From Georgenia soli (GTDB lineage Bacteria; Actinomycetota; Actinomycetes; Actinomycetales; Actinomycetaceae), in the NCBI RefSeq assembly GCF_002563695.1, contig NZ_PDJI01000004.1:434001-498000 (forward strand): 64,000 nucleotides of DNA, read 5' to 3'. The notes beneath the pieces were generated by a model, which saw nothing but the letters and a program-made list of their open reading frames with translations, had not been told where the DNA came from and ran no database searches. Shown in pieces: positions 33,965 through 42,485 of the stretch (position 1 is its first letter; each line of letters begins with the position of its first letter). Made by a program: the position numbers and the translations under genes.

Positions 33965-34911
33965 CCCAGGTCCTGTCGTCAACGGCAGTCGTTGGGGTTA
34001 TCGCCTGCGCCATCGCGCTCCTCATCGGCGTGTACCTGCTCATCAGTCCAGGTCCGCCGGGACTGCCTCGGGAACGGCGCAGACCGGCCACGGCATCGCG
34101 TCCCGGTGCCCTGACGGGCGCCGCCTCCACGGCCACGAACCTTGTGGATCAGGTCCTGCGGCGCCGGGGTGCTGTCGACAAGATCGCGGCAGCACTGGAA
34201 GGCGCAGGCCTGAGTACGCGTGTACAGGACTTTGCCTTCCTTGTCGGCGTCGGCGGCCTCGTCGCCGCCACGACCGGTCTGCTTCTGGCGGGCCCGCTCG
34301 TCGCACTGCTGGTCGCCGCGCTAGCGCCGCTCGCGGCGAAAATCTGGCTCAGCGTGCTCGCGGGCCGGCGGCGTGCCGCTTTCGCCGACCAGCTCGACGA
34401 CTCCCTGCAGCTCATGGCCTCCAGCCTGCGGGCCGGTCACAGCCTCCTGCAGGCTCTGGCCTCGGTCGCCAACGAGGCGGAGGAACCGACCTCCGTCGAG
34501 TTTGCGCGCATCATCAATGAGACTCGCGTGGGCCGTCCCCTCAACGACGCCCTCGATGAGACGGCCGAGCGCATGGGCAGCGAGGACTTCACCTGGGTCA
34601 CCCAGGCCATCGCGATTAATCGGGAGGTCGGTGGAAACCTCGCCGAGGTTCTCGACGGCGTCGGGCACACGATCCGAGAACGCAACCAGATACGCCGTCA
34701 GGTAAAGGCGCTGGCAGCCGAGGGAAAAATCTCCGTCTACGTCCTCATGGCCCTCCCTGTTGGCATCGCCGGTTTCCTTGGGGTCACCAATCCCTCCTAC
34801 ATGGCTCCCTTCACCGAGAGCGTTATTGGCTACGGTCTGCTGGGGATGTGCGTCGTGCTGTTCATTATCGGAGGCGTGTGGATGCGCAAGACCGTCAGGA
34901 TCAAGTTCTGA
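33961..34911 (+). CDS. TadB-like pilus membrane protein
   Basis: This 316-residue protein overlaps cpaF by GTGA. Membrane helices lie at about residues 8-27 and 85-120, and two more are near the C-terminus. The T2SSF (GspF-like) domain carries DDSLQLMASSLRAGHSLLQALASVANEAEEPTSVEFARI and MGSEDFTWVTQAIAINREVGGNLAEVLD, standard for TadB. It forms the inner-membrane platform of the pilus with TadC. Confidence 0.92.
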   Translation: MTQVLSSTAVVGVIACAIALLIGVYLLISPGPPGLPRERRRPATASRPGALTGAASTATNLVDQVLRRRGAVDKIAAALEGAGLSTRVQDFAFLVGVGGLVAATTGLLLAGPLVALLVAALAPLAAKIWLSVLAGRRRAAFADQLDDSLQLMASSLRAGHSLLQALASVANEAEEPTSVEFARIINETRVGRPLNDALDETAERMGSEDFTWVTQAIAINREVGGNLAEVLDGVGHTIRERNQIRRQVKALAAEGKISVYVLMALPVGIAGFLGVTNPSYMAPFTESVIGYGLLGMCVVLFIIGGVWMRKTVRIKF

Positions 34912-34939
34912 CCGCCCGAGCTGGAAAGGAGTGCCGAGC

Positions 34940-35827
34940 GTGCCGCCGCTGATACTGCTGGCCGCCGTCGTCACAAGCGTCTCGACAGGCGTGCTGGTCT
35001 GGGCGCTGACCGCGGGCCCGGACGTGACCCGCCAGCGCGTGGTGAACAACCTCCGTCGCGGGCTGTATCGCGACGCGAAATCCACGGCTGCAGAGGTACG
35101 AGATAACGAGCCAGGCGGTCTGGCCTCGCTAGCCCGCCGGCTCACTCCGGCCGGTATTGCGCGGCACTTGGACAACCTCCACGGCCGTGCAGGGCGGCCG
35201 GCGGCATGGCCGATGGAGCGACTGCTCGTGGCCAAGATCGTGCTGCCGGCGGCCGGCATGGGGCTGACCCTGCTTCTGGCGAGCAAACCGATCCTGCTCC
35301 TCCTGGGCATCGCCGTCATGATCGTGTGCTACTTCTTGCCCGAGCTCCTGCTCTACAGTCGCAGCATCGAACGTCAGGAGCAGATCACCCTGGAACTGGC
35401 CGACACCCTGGACCAGATGATGATCGCTGTCGAAGCGGGCCTGGGCTTCGACTCAGCGATGGCCAGAGCCGGGAAGAACGGCAAAGGCCCGCTCGCTGAA
35501 GAGCTCGTCCGCACGCTGCAGGACATCCAGCTGGGGCAGTCCCGCCGGCAGGCCTACGAGTCCCTCGTTAGGCGTGCCGACGTCCCAGACCTTCGCCGGT
35601 TCATCCGAGCGATAATCCAGGCCGACGCTTATGGCATCGCCATCGCTGACGTGCTCCGCACCCAGGCATCGGAGATGCGGATGAAACGGCGCCAGCGGGC
35701 GGAGGAAAAGGCGATGCAAATCCCCGTCAAGGTGATCTTCCCGTTGATGGTCTGCATCCTCCCCGTGCTGTTCATCGTGCTCCTCGGCCCGGTCGCGATG
35801 AACATGATCCAGGTGTTCACAAACTGA
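34940..35827 (+). CDS. TadC-like pilus membrane protein
   Basis: This 295-residue T2SSF-domain protein has ELADTLDQMMIAVEAGLGFDSAMARAG, KGPLAEELVRTLQDIQLGQSRRQAYESLVRRADVPDLRRFIRAIIQADAYG, and two C-terminal helices. GTG at 34940 is chosen with AAAGGA 9 nt upstream; GTG 34931 lacks the spacing. It is the last gene of the tad operon. No prepilin peptidase (TadV/CpaA) follows in the window, so it must be encoded elsewhere. Confidence 0.92.
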   Translation: MPPLILLAAVVTSVSTGVLVWALTAGPDVTRQRVVNNLRRGLYRDAKSTAAEVRDNEPGGLASLARRLTPAGIARHLDNLHGRAGRPAAWPMERLLVAKIVLPAAGMGLTLLLASKPILLLLGIAVMIVCYFLPELLLYSRSIERQEQITLELADTLDQMMIAVEAGLGFDSAMARAGKNGKGPLAEELVRTLQDIQLGQSRRQAYESLVRRADVPDLRRFIRAIIQADAYGIAIADVLRTQASEMRMKRRQRAEEKAMQIPVKVIFPLMVCILPVLFIVLLGPVAMNMIQVFTN

Positions 35828-36051
35828 AACGGCGCCCGCCATCCGCCCTCAGCGCCTCACTCGTCGGAATTGCTACCTCACCGTCACGGACCGAATGCAC
35901 TACCGCCGCCCCAGCTAAGTCCAAGTGGTTCGCCTGTTGACGTGGCGTCCATCGCTGCGCTGGGCGCTGCAGGCGGACGTAACCACAGCAAGGACGAGGG
36001 TCGAGTGCGCCCCGGGAACACGCCGTCCGGCGGCAGTTGCGCCTAGCAGTT

Positions 36052-37203
36052 TCAGCGTTGGACGGGCTCCACGAGCCGTCCGAGTTCCGCGAGCCGTGCC
36101 TCGCACACCTCGACGATGTCCTGCACGATTTCGGCCGTCGACCGGAGCCCTCGGAAGCTGCCCACCACCTGCCCGACGAAGAAGGACTCCAGCTCGCGGG
36201 CGGGCCCACTCCCCTTCTCGGCGGTGACGTCGATCCGCTCCCACGCCTCCCGGACGAGCATGGACTGCAGCGGCATCGGCAGGGGGGACGGCGCCCCCGG
36301 CGCCTGCCACTCGTCGGTCCACGCACTGCGCAGCTGCCGGGCGGACTTGCCCGTCCGGGTCGTCGAGACGACGGTGTCCGAGCTGGTCGCCTCGAGCAGC
36401 TTCTCCTTGATCACCTGGCTTGCGGCGTCCTCGTGGCTGGAGAGCCAGACGGAACCGGCCCACCCACCGGCCGCACCCAGCGCCAGTGCGGCCGCGAGCT
36501 GCGGGCCGCTCGCGATCCCTCCCGCGGCGAGCACCGGCACGTCGCCGGCGATCTCGACCACCTCCGGCGTGAGCACCATGGTGGCGACGTTGCCGGTATG
36601 CCCGCCGGCTTCAGTCCCCTGGGCCACGATAAGGTCGACGCCGGCGGCGAGCTGTTTCTCGGCATGCTCACGCTTGCCCACCAGGGCCGCGACCGGCACC
36701 CCCTGCGCCTTCGCGCGCTCGAGCATCGCCGGCGGCGGCGTACCGAGGGCGTTGGCGACCAGCGCGATGCGGTGGGAGAACGCCACGTCGAGAAGTTCCG
36801 AGACGATCGCGGTGTCCATGTTGGTCTCGAGGCTGGCATCGATCCGGCCGAGCCGGTCGAGGGCATCGTTCTCACTCACTGGCGGGATGTCGTACTTCTC
36901 CAGGAGCCCGTCGACGAACCGGCGGTGATCGTCGGGGATCTGGCTGCGCAGATCGGTCACCAGCGTGTTGAGGTCTTGCTGAGTGGTGCTGGCGGGCACC
37001 ATCAGATCTACGCCATAGGGTCGCCCACCGAGCTGCTCCTCGATCCAGGTGAGCTGTTCGTCGAGCTCCTCCGGGGAGTACATCGTGGCTCCCAGCACTC
37101 CGAGCGCACCGGCCCGTGAGACCTCGGCAACCACGGCGGGGGTGCGGTTGAAACCGGCGAGCGGGTGCTCGACACCAACCAGCTCAGTGAAGGCAGTGCG
37201 CAT
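36052..37203 (-). CDS. Nitronate monooxygenase-like flavoprotein
   Basis: This 383-residue (beta/alpha)8 FMN protein of the nitronate monooxygenase / 2-nitropropane dioxygenase family shows the N-terminal HPLAGFNRTPAVVAEVSRAGALGVLGATMYSPEELDEQL. It also has QGTEAGGHTGNVATMVLTPEV, which carries the active-site Gly-Gly-His, and VLAAGGIASGPQLAAALALGAAGGWAGSVWLSS for phosphate binding. The ATG at 37203 is about 15 nt downstream of the HMG-CoA lyase gene on the same strand, so it may be transcribed with the acyl-CoA carboxylase cluster. Substrate unconfirmed. Confidence 0.88.
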   Translation of the reverse strand: MRTAFTELVGVEHPLAGFNRTPAVVAEVSRAGALGVLGATMYSPEELDEQLTWIEEQLGGRPYGVDLMVPASTTQQDLNTLVTDLRSQIPDDHRRFVDGLLEKYDIPPVSENDALDRLGRIDASLETNMDTAIVSELLDVAFSHRIALVANALGTPPPAMLERAKAQGVPVAALVGKREHAEKQLAAGVDLIVAQGTEAGGHTGNVATMVLTPEVVEIAGDVPVLAAGGIASGPQLAAALALGAAGGWAGSVWLSSHEDAASQVIKEKLLEATSSDTVVSTTRTGKSARQLRSAWTDEWQAPGAPSPLPMPLQSMLVREAWERIDVTAEKGSGPARELESFFVGQVVGSFRGLRSTAEIVQDIVEVCEARLAELGRLVEPVQR

Positions 37204-37218
37204 ATTCGCTTTCTCTCC

Positions 37219-38268
37219 TCAGGACGCGCGGCTGGGGTGGCGCCGCTCGGTGGTCGACAACTGGGGTGCCAGTGCCTGGACGGTGCGCGAAGGGCTAGGG
37301 CGATCGAGCTGCTCAGCCAACCAGAGGGACGTACGTGCGAGAGTTGCGAGGTCCACACCGGTGTCGATGCCGAGGCCGTGAAGCAGCCAGACGAGGTCCT
37401 CAGTCGCGAGGTTCCCAGTCGCGCTCTTCGCAAACGGGCAGCCGCCGAGTCCGCCCGCGGCCGCGTCGACGGTCGTGACGCCGTGCTGCAGGGCGACCAC
37501 GGTGTTGGCGAGCGCCTGACCATAGGTGTCATGGAAGTGCACCGCGAGCAGATCCGGTCCGAGACCCGCCTCGGCGAGGGCGTCGATGAGCGCGACGACG
37601 TGGCCGGGCGTGGCGACGCCGATCGTGTCGCCGAGCGAGAGCTGGGTACAGCCGAGTCCCATGAGACGCGTTGCTGCGGCGACAACGTGTGCGATCAGCA
37701 CGCGCCCCTCCCACGGGTCGCCGAAACACATCGAGAGATAGGCCCGGACCTGTAAGCCTTCGGCACGGGCTCGGTCGACGACGGGCGCGAACATCGCGAG
37801 GGACTCGTCGACGGAGCGGCCGAGGTTGCGCTGCGCGAAGGACTCGGTGGCCGAGCCGAAGATCGCGATCTCGCTGACGCCGCTGGCGAGCGCGCGATCG
37901 AGCCCACGCTCGTTCGGCACGAGGACGGGGAACCGCACCCCGTCTGTCCGGCCAACGGCGGCGAGCAGCTCCTCGGCATCTGCGAGCTGGGGAACCAGCC
38001 CGGGCCGGACGAAGCTCGTGAGCTCCACGGTTCGCAGCCCTGCCGAGACCAGGCGCCGGACGAACTCCGCCTTGACCTCGACGGAAAGGATCGTCGCCTC
38101 GTTCTGCAGTCCATCACGCGGGCCGACCTCGTAGATCTCCACACGTGAGGGAAGGCCACTGAGAGGAACCGGCACGGGCCGGGTGCCGGGATCGGCGGCC
38201 GACGGAATGGCACCTGCGGGCGCAGTGGGGTGCGCGGTCGGGGTGCCGTCCGTCGCGGGAACCGTCAT
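37219..38268 (-). CDS. Hydroxymethylglutaryl-CoA lyase
   Basis: This 349-residue enzyme cleaves (S)-HMG-CoA to acetoacetate and acetyl-CoA, the last step of leucine catabolism. Motifs: YEVGPRDGLQNEATIL, AVHFHDTYGQALAN (metal-binding His pair) and the signature GGLGGCPFAKSATGNLATED with the catalytic Cys. A Pro/Ala-rich N-terminal extension of about 40 residues precedes the barrel; the real start could be further in. It overlaps the end of the biotin carboxylase gene by one base, so it is cotranscribed. The pathway gene for isovaleryl-CoA dehydrogenase is not in the window. Confidence 0.93.
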   Translation of the reverse strand: MTVPATDGTPTAHPTAPAGAIPSAADPGTRPVPVPLSGLPSRVEIYEVGPRDGLQNEATILSVEVKAEFVRRLVSAGLRTVELTSFVRPGLVPQLADAEELLAAVGRTDGVRFPVLVPNERGLDRALASGVSEIAIFGSATESFAQRNLGRSVDESLAMFAPVVDRARAEGLQVRAYLSMCFGDPWEGRVLIAHVVAAATRLMGLGCTQLSLGDTIGVATPGHVVALIDALAEAGLGPDLLAVHFHDTYGQALANTVVALQHGVTTVDAAAGGLGGCPFAKSATGNLATEDLVWLLHGLGIDTGVDLATLARTSLWLAEQLDRPSPSRTVQALAPQLSTTERRHPSRAS

Positions 38269-40211
38269 CAGTCCTCCCCCACGGCGAAGAGTGTCTGCCC
38301 GAGCGTCACCTGGTCGCCGGCGCGGACCTGCACAACGACAGCGCCCGCGTGTGGGGCGGTCAACGAGGTCTCCATCTTCATCGCCTCGAGAACACCCAGG
38401 ACCTCTCCAGCCTTTACGTGCTGCCCCTCGCGCACGGCCACGTCGCGCACCAGCCCGGGCATCGGTGCCGTGACGAGCCCGTCGGAGTGGTGGGACGCCG
38501 TAGCGGCCAGCCGGTCGGGTACCGCAAAGTGGCGGGACTGCCCCTGTTGCGCGACCCAGACACCAAGATCGTCGACCTCGATGACGACGTCCCGAGTCAG
38601 GCCCTCGATCTGGAACCTCCAGACGACGCCGTCACGGGCGATGACGCGCACGGACCACGACCTCTCGCCCGTCGCGACGCAGTTGGCGGTGAGGTCGACG
38701 CGCAGTTGCTCCCGGACGCCGTCGTGCTCGAGTTCTAGCACCACGGGCGCGGGCGGGCCGCCGAGGCGCCAGCCGTCGCCGGCGCCGAACGGGTGCATGG
38801 GCACCGCCCGCCGCAACGTCTCGGCAAACACCCACGCCGCCGCGCACAGAGCGACATCGTCGGCCGCGGCCGGGAAGGCGTTGGACGTCCGGTCGAGCCA
38901 GGCGGTGTCGATCGCGGCGTCGCGGAACTCGTCGGAGGCCACGAGCCGGCGCAGGAACCCGGTGTTGGTGGTGAGCCCGAGGACGGCGGTGTCGTCGAGC
39001 GCGGCGACCAGAGACCGGCGGGCCGCCTCGCGCGTCGCACCGTGAGCGATGATCTTGCCGAGCAGCGGGTCGTACCAGGTGGTGACCTCCTGGCCGCTCT
39101 CGAGCGCGGCGTCGACCCGCGCCCGCGCTGACCAGCGCACCGCAACCGCCGTCCCGGCCTGCGGCAGGAAACCCGCCGCCGGGTCCTCAGCGTAGACCCG
39201 GGCCTCGATGGCGTGACCGCGGAGCTCGACTTCCTCCTGCGCCAGCGGCAGCGGCTCTCCCTGCGCGACCGAGAGCTGCAGGGCAACCAGGTGCAGCCCG
39301 GTGACGAGCTCGGTGACCGGGTGCTCGACCTGAAGGCGGGTGTTCATCTCGAGGAAGTACGCCTCCTCCCCCGCCACCAGGAACTCAACCGTCCCAGCAC
39401 CGACGTACCCCACCTCGCGCGCCAGGCGCACGGCACCGTGGGTGACCAGGTCGCGAACGGCGTCGGAGATGGTTGCGGCAGGAGCTTCCTCCACCACCTT
39501 CTGGTGGCGGCGCTGCACGGAGCAGTCGCGCTCGCCCAGGTGCAGCACCGTGCCGTGGGTGTCGCCAAGCACCTGGACCTCGATGTGACGGCCGTGCTCG
39601 ACGTACCGCTCCACCAATAGGGTGTCGTCGCCGAACGCGGCGCGGGCCTCACGGCGGGCGGCAGCCAGTGCGCCTGGCAGGGCGTCGGCGTCGTGCACCA
39701 CGCGCATGCCCTTTCCGCCGCCCCCAGCGGCGGCCTTGACCAGGACGGGGAACGGCAGGTCCGCCGTCGCGGCGAGGAGGGCTGCGTCGTCGTCCCCCTC
39801 GACCGCCGGAAGCACGGGAACGCCGGCGGCGACAGCGAGGCGGCGGGCCTCGTCCTTGCGGCCCATGCGGGCGACGACCTCCGTGGGCGGCCCGATCCAC
39901 ACGAGCCCCGCGTCCTCGACGGCCGCGGCGAAGTCGGCGTTCTCGGAGAGGAACCCGTACCCGGGATGGACGGCCTCGGCGCCGGTGCGGCGGGCGGCGT
40001 CGAGCAGGGCAGGAATGGACAGGTAGGACTCCTCCGCCGGGGCGGGGCCGAGGCACACAGCGACGTCGGCGGCACGCACGTGCGGCGCACCGGAGTCGGC
40101 GGCGGAGTAGACGGCGATCGTGCGCAGACCTGTGGCGCGGGCTGAGCGAATGATCCGCAGGGCGATCTCGCCGCGGTTGGCGATCAGGACGGAGGTAAAC
40201 ACGCCGCTCAC
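38268..40211 (-). CDS. Acyl-CoA carboxylase biotin-carrying alpha subunit
   Basis: This 647-residue subunit combines biotin carboxylase (residues 1-450: [35 protein letters not shown] loop, [30 protein letters not shown]), a middle domain and a C-terminal biotinyl domain with EAMKMET (biotin at Lys612). Start is the GTG at 40211, whose first bases overlap the stop of the beta-subunit gene by 4 nt. With the neighbours it probably forms 3-methylcrotonyl-CoA carboxylase, but propionyl or acetyl-CoA specificity cannot be excluded from sequence alone. Confidence 0.93.
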   Translation of the reverse strand: MSGVFTSVLIANRGEIALRIIRSARATGLRTIAVYSAADSGAPHVRAADVAVCLGPAPAEESYLSIPALLDAARRTGAEAVHPGYGFLSENADFAAAVEDAGLVWIGPPTEVVARMGRKDEARRLAVAAGVPVLPAVEGDDDAALLAATADLPFPVLVKAAAGGGGKGMRVVHDADALPGALAAARREARAAFGDDTLLVERYVEHGRHIEVQVLGDTHGTVLHLGERDCSVQRRHQKVVEEAPAATISDAVRDLVTHGAVRLAREVGYVGAGTVEFLVAGEEAYFLEMNTRLQVEHPVTELVTGLHLVALQLSVAQGEPLPLAQEEVELRGHAIEARVYAEDPAAGFLPQAGTAVAVRWSARARVDAALESGQEVTTWYDPLLGKIIAHGATREAARRSLVAALDDTAVLGLTTNTGFLRRLVASDEFRDAAIDTAWLDRTSNAFPAAADDVALCAAAWVFAETLRRAVPMHPFGAGDGWRLGGPPAPVVLELEHDGVREQLRVDLTANCVATGERSWSVRVIARDGVVWRFQIEGLTRDVVIEVDDLGVWVAQQGQSRHFAVPDRLAATASHHSDGLVTAPMPGLVRDVAVREGQHVKAGEVLGVLEAMKMETSLTAPHAGAVVVQVRAGDQVTLGQTLFAVGED

Positions 40212-41785
40212 ATCCGGTAGATGGCGGCGACGGGCGGCGGCACGGGCGCGTTCGCAGCGGCGGCGAGGGCCAGGCCAAGAACGCGACGGGTGTCGGCGGG
40301 GTCGATGATGCCGTCGTCCCACAGGCGGGCGGTGGAGTAGTACGGAGAGCCCTGGCGCTCGTACTGCTCGCGAATCGGGGCCTTGAACGCCTCCTCGTCC
40401 TCGGCCGACCACTCCTGCCCGGCGCGCTCGAGGCCGTCGCGTCGGACGGTCGCCAGCACCGAGGCGGCCTGCTCGCCGCCCATGACGGAGACGCGGGCGT
40501 TGGGCCACATCCACAGGAACCGCGGGTCGTAGGCGCGGCCCGCCATGCCGTAGTTGCCGGCGCCGAAAGAGCCGCCGATGACGACGGTGAACTTGGGGAC
40601 CACTGTGGTGGCGACGGCAGTGACGAGCTTGGCGCCGTCCTTGGCGATGCCGCCGGTCTCGTAGTCCCGGCCGACCATGAAGCCGGCGATGTTCTGCAAG
40701 AACACGAGCGGGACGCCGCGCTTGTTGCACAGCTCGATGAAGTGCGCGCCCTTGAGCGCGGACTCGCTGAACAGGATCCCGTTGTTCGCGACGATGCCCA
40801 CCTGGTAGCCCCAGAGGCGGGCGAACCCGCACACCAGGGTCTCGCCGTAGAGGGCCTTGAACTCGTGCAGCCGCGAGCCGTCGACGATGCGGCGGATCAC
40901 CTCGCGCACGTCGTACGGGGTGCGGGTGTCGGCGGGGACGACGTCGTAGAGGGTCGCCGGGTCCTCGAGCGGCTCCTCGGGCGGTTCCTGCCGCAGCGAC
41001 GGCGGCTCGCGGCGTTCGAGCGTGCCGACGGCGGAGCGGAGGATGGCGAGGGCGTGGGCGTCGTCGTCGGCGAGGTGGTCGACGACGCCGGAGCGGCGGG
41101 CGTGAACGTCTCCCCCGCCGAGCTCCTCGGCGGTGACGACCTCGCCGGTGGCGGCCTTCACCAGTGGCGGGCCGCCGAGGAAGATCGTGCCCTGGCCCCG
41201 GACGATGGCGGTCTCGTCGGACATGGCGGGGACGTAGGCGCCGCCCGCGGTGCACGACCCCATGACGGCGGCGAGCTGCGGGATGCCGCGGGCCGAGAGC
41301 TGTGCCTGGTTGTAGAAGATGCGGCCGAAGTGGTCGCGGTCGGGGAAGACCTCGTCCTGCATGGGCAGGTAAGCGCCGCCGGAGTCGACGAGATACAGGC
41401 ACGGCAGCCGGTTCTCGGCGGCGATCTCCTGGGCGCGCAGGTGTTTCTTCACCGTCATCGGGTAGTAGGTGCCGCCCTTGACGGTGGCGTCGTTGGCGAC
41501 GACCACGCACTCGCGCCCGGCCACCCGCCCGATCCCGGTGACGATGCCGGCGGCGGGGACTTCGTCGTCGTACATGCCGTAGGCGGCGAGCGGCGAGAGC
41601 TCGAGGAAGGGCGAGCCGGGGTCGAGCAGGCGGTCGACGCGGTCGCGAACGAGCAGCTTGCCCCGCTCGACGTGACGCTTCCGGGCGCTCTCGCTGCCGC
41701 CCAGGCGCACGGCGGCGAGACGTTCGCGCAGCTCGTCGGTCAGGTCGGCGAGCCCCGGCGAGGTCGTCGGCGTCGCTGTCGCCAT
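40208..41785 (-). CDS. Acyl-CoA carboxylase carboxyltransferase beta subunit
   Basis: This 525-residue carboxyltransferase has both crotonase-like halves: [41 protein letters not shown] and [42 protein letters not shown], a pattern typical of methylcrotonyl-CoA carboxylase beta subunits. It is the first gene of the cluster, divergent from a TetR gene. ATG 41785 has GAAGGA 5 nt before it; a frame to 41812 exists but lacks a ribosome site. It transfers CO2 from carboxybiotin to the acyl-CoA. Confidence 0.94.
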   Translation of the reverse strand: MATATPTTSPGLADLTDELRERLAAVRLGGSESARKRHVERGKLLVRDRVDRLLDPGSPFLELSPLAAYGMYDDEVPAAGIVTGIGRVAGRECVVVANDATVKGGTYYPMTVKKHLRAQEIAAENRLPCLYLVDSGGAYLPMQDEVFPDRDHFGRIFYNQAQLSARGIPQLAAVMGSCTAGGAYVPAMSDETAIVRGQGTIFLGGPPLVKAATGEVVTAEELGGGDVHARRSGVVDHLADDDAHALAILRSAVGTLERREPPSLRQEPPEEPLEDPATLYDVVPADTRTPYDVREVIRRIVDGSRLHEFKALYGETLVCGFARLWGYQVGIVANNGILFSESALKGAHFIELCNKRGVPLVFLQNIAGFMVGRDYETGGIAKDGAKLVTAVATTVVPKFTVVIGGSFGAGNYGMAGRAYDPRFLWMWPNARVSVMGGEQAASVLATVRRDGLERAGQEWSAEDEEAFKAPIREQYERQGSPYYSTARLWDDGIIDPADTRRVLGLALAAAANAPVPPPVAAIYRM

Positions 41786-41816
41786 CGGCGTCCTTCCCCG
41801 TCGAAGAACCACTCTT

Positions 41817-41832
41817 GTTAACGATCGTTAAC
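41817..41832. promoter_or_regulatory. Palindromic operator of the divergent TetR
   Basis: GTTAACGATCGTTAAC is a perfect 16-bp palindrome midway between the carboxyltransferase gene start (41785) and the TetR gene start (41855). Position and form fit a TetR-type operator controlling both genes. Confidence 0.75.
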
Positions 41833-41854
41833 CTGCGTGGGTACCATCGTGCCC

Positions 41855-42454
41855 ATGTCGGAGCCGGACGGCAAGCCTTCGAGGCGGGAGCAGATCCTCG
41901 CAGCCGCGGCGGACCTGTTCGCCCGTGCAGGGTTCGGGGGCGTCTCCGTCGGCGACATAGGGTCCGCCGTCGGCATCTCCGGTCCGGCGCTCTACAAGCA
42001 CTTCCCGGGCAAGGAAGCGATCCTTACCGAGTTGCTCGTCGGGATCTCGGAGGAGCTTCTGCGTGAGGGCCGGTCGCGGGTGGCGGCGGCCGACGGCGAC
42101 CCGGAGGCGGCGCTGCGGGCGCTGGTGGACTGGCACGTGTCGTTCGCGCTCGACCACCCGGCGCTCATCACCATCCAGTCGCGGGACCTCGACCGGCTCG
42201 CCGAATCGGAGCGCCGACGGGTGCGCGGGCTGCAGCACGACTACGTCGAGACGTGGGTGGACGTGCTGTGCCGCCGCTCCCCCGGTCTCGACGCGCAGCG
42301 CGCCCGGGCAGCCGCGCACGCCACCTTCGGCCTGCTCAACTCAACCCCGCACAGCGCACGCGTCGGCCGTGCCGAGATGACGCGACTGCTCCACGACATG
42401 GCCGTCGCGGCCCTGGGCGCGGCGACCGGAGTGCCGGCTCAGCGAGTGTTGTAG
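41855..42454 (+). CDS. TetR family regulator, likely of the carboxylase cluster
   Basis: This 199-residue TetR protein has the HTH REQILAAAADLFARAGFGGVSVGDIGSAVGISGPALYKHFPGKEAIL (about residues 10-56). The C-terminal ligand domain is compatible with acyl-CoA-sensing members (TetR_C of fatty-acid and branched-chain repressors). ATG 41855 is used; a GTG at 41837 is also in frame. It is divergent from the carboxylase genes, with the palindrome between them, so repression with release by an acyl-CoA is the expected mode; this is inferred. Confidence 0.9.
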   Translation: MSEPDGKPSRREQILAAAADLFARAGFGGVSVGDIGSAVGISGPALYKHFPGKEAILTELLVGISEELLREGRSRVAAADGDPEAALRALVDWHVSFALDHPALITIQSRDLDRLAESERRRVRGLQHDYVETWVDVLCRRSPGLDAQRARAAAHATFGLLNSTPHSARVGRAEMTRLLHDMAVAALGAATGVPAQRVL

Positions 42455-42485
42455 TGCTCAGGCGCCCGCGGGTGCTGCGACGGGG

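Noticed and set aside
35828..36051. Short plus-strand frame after tadC
   Set aside because: No ribosome site, no recognisable product, and it overlaps the 3' end of the well-supported nitronate monooxygenase-like gene.
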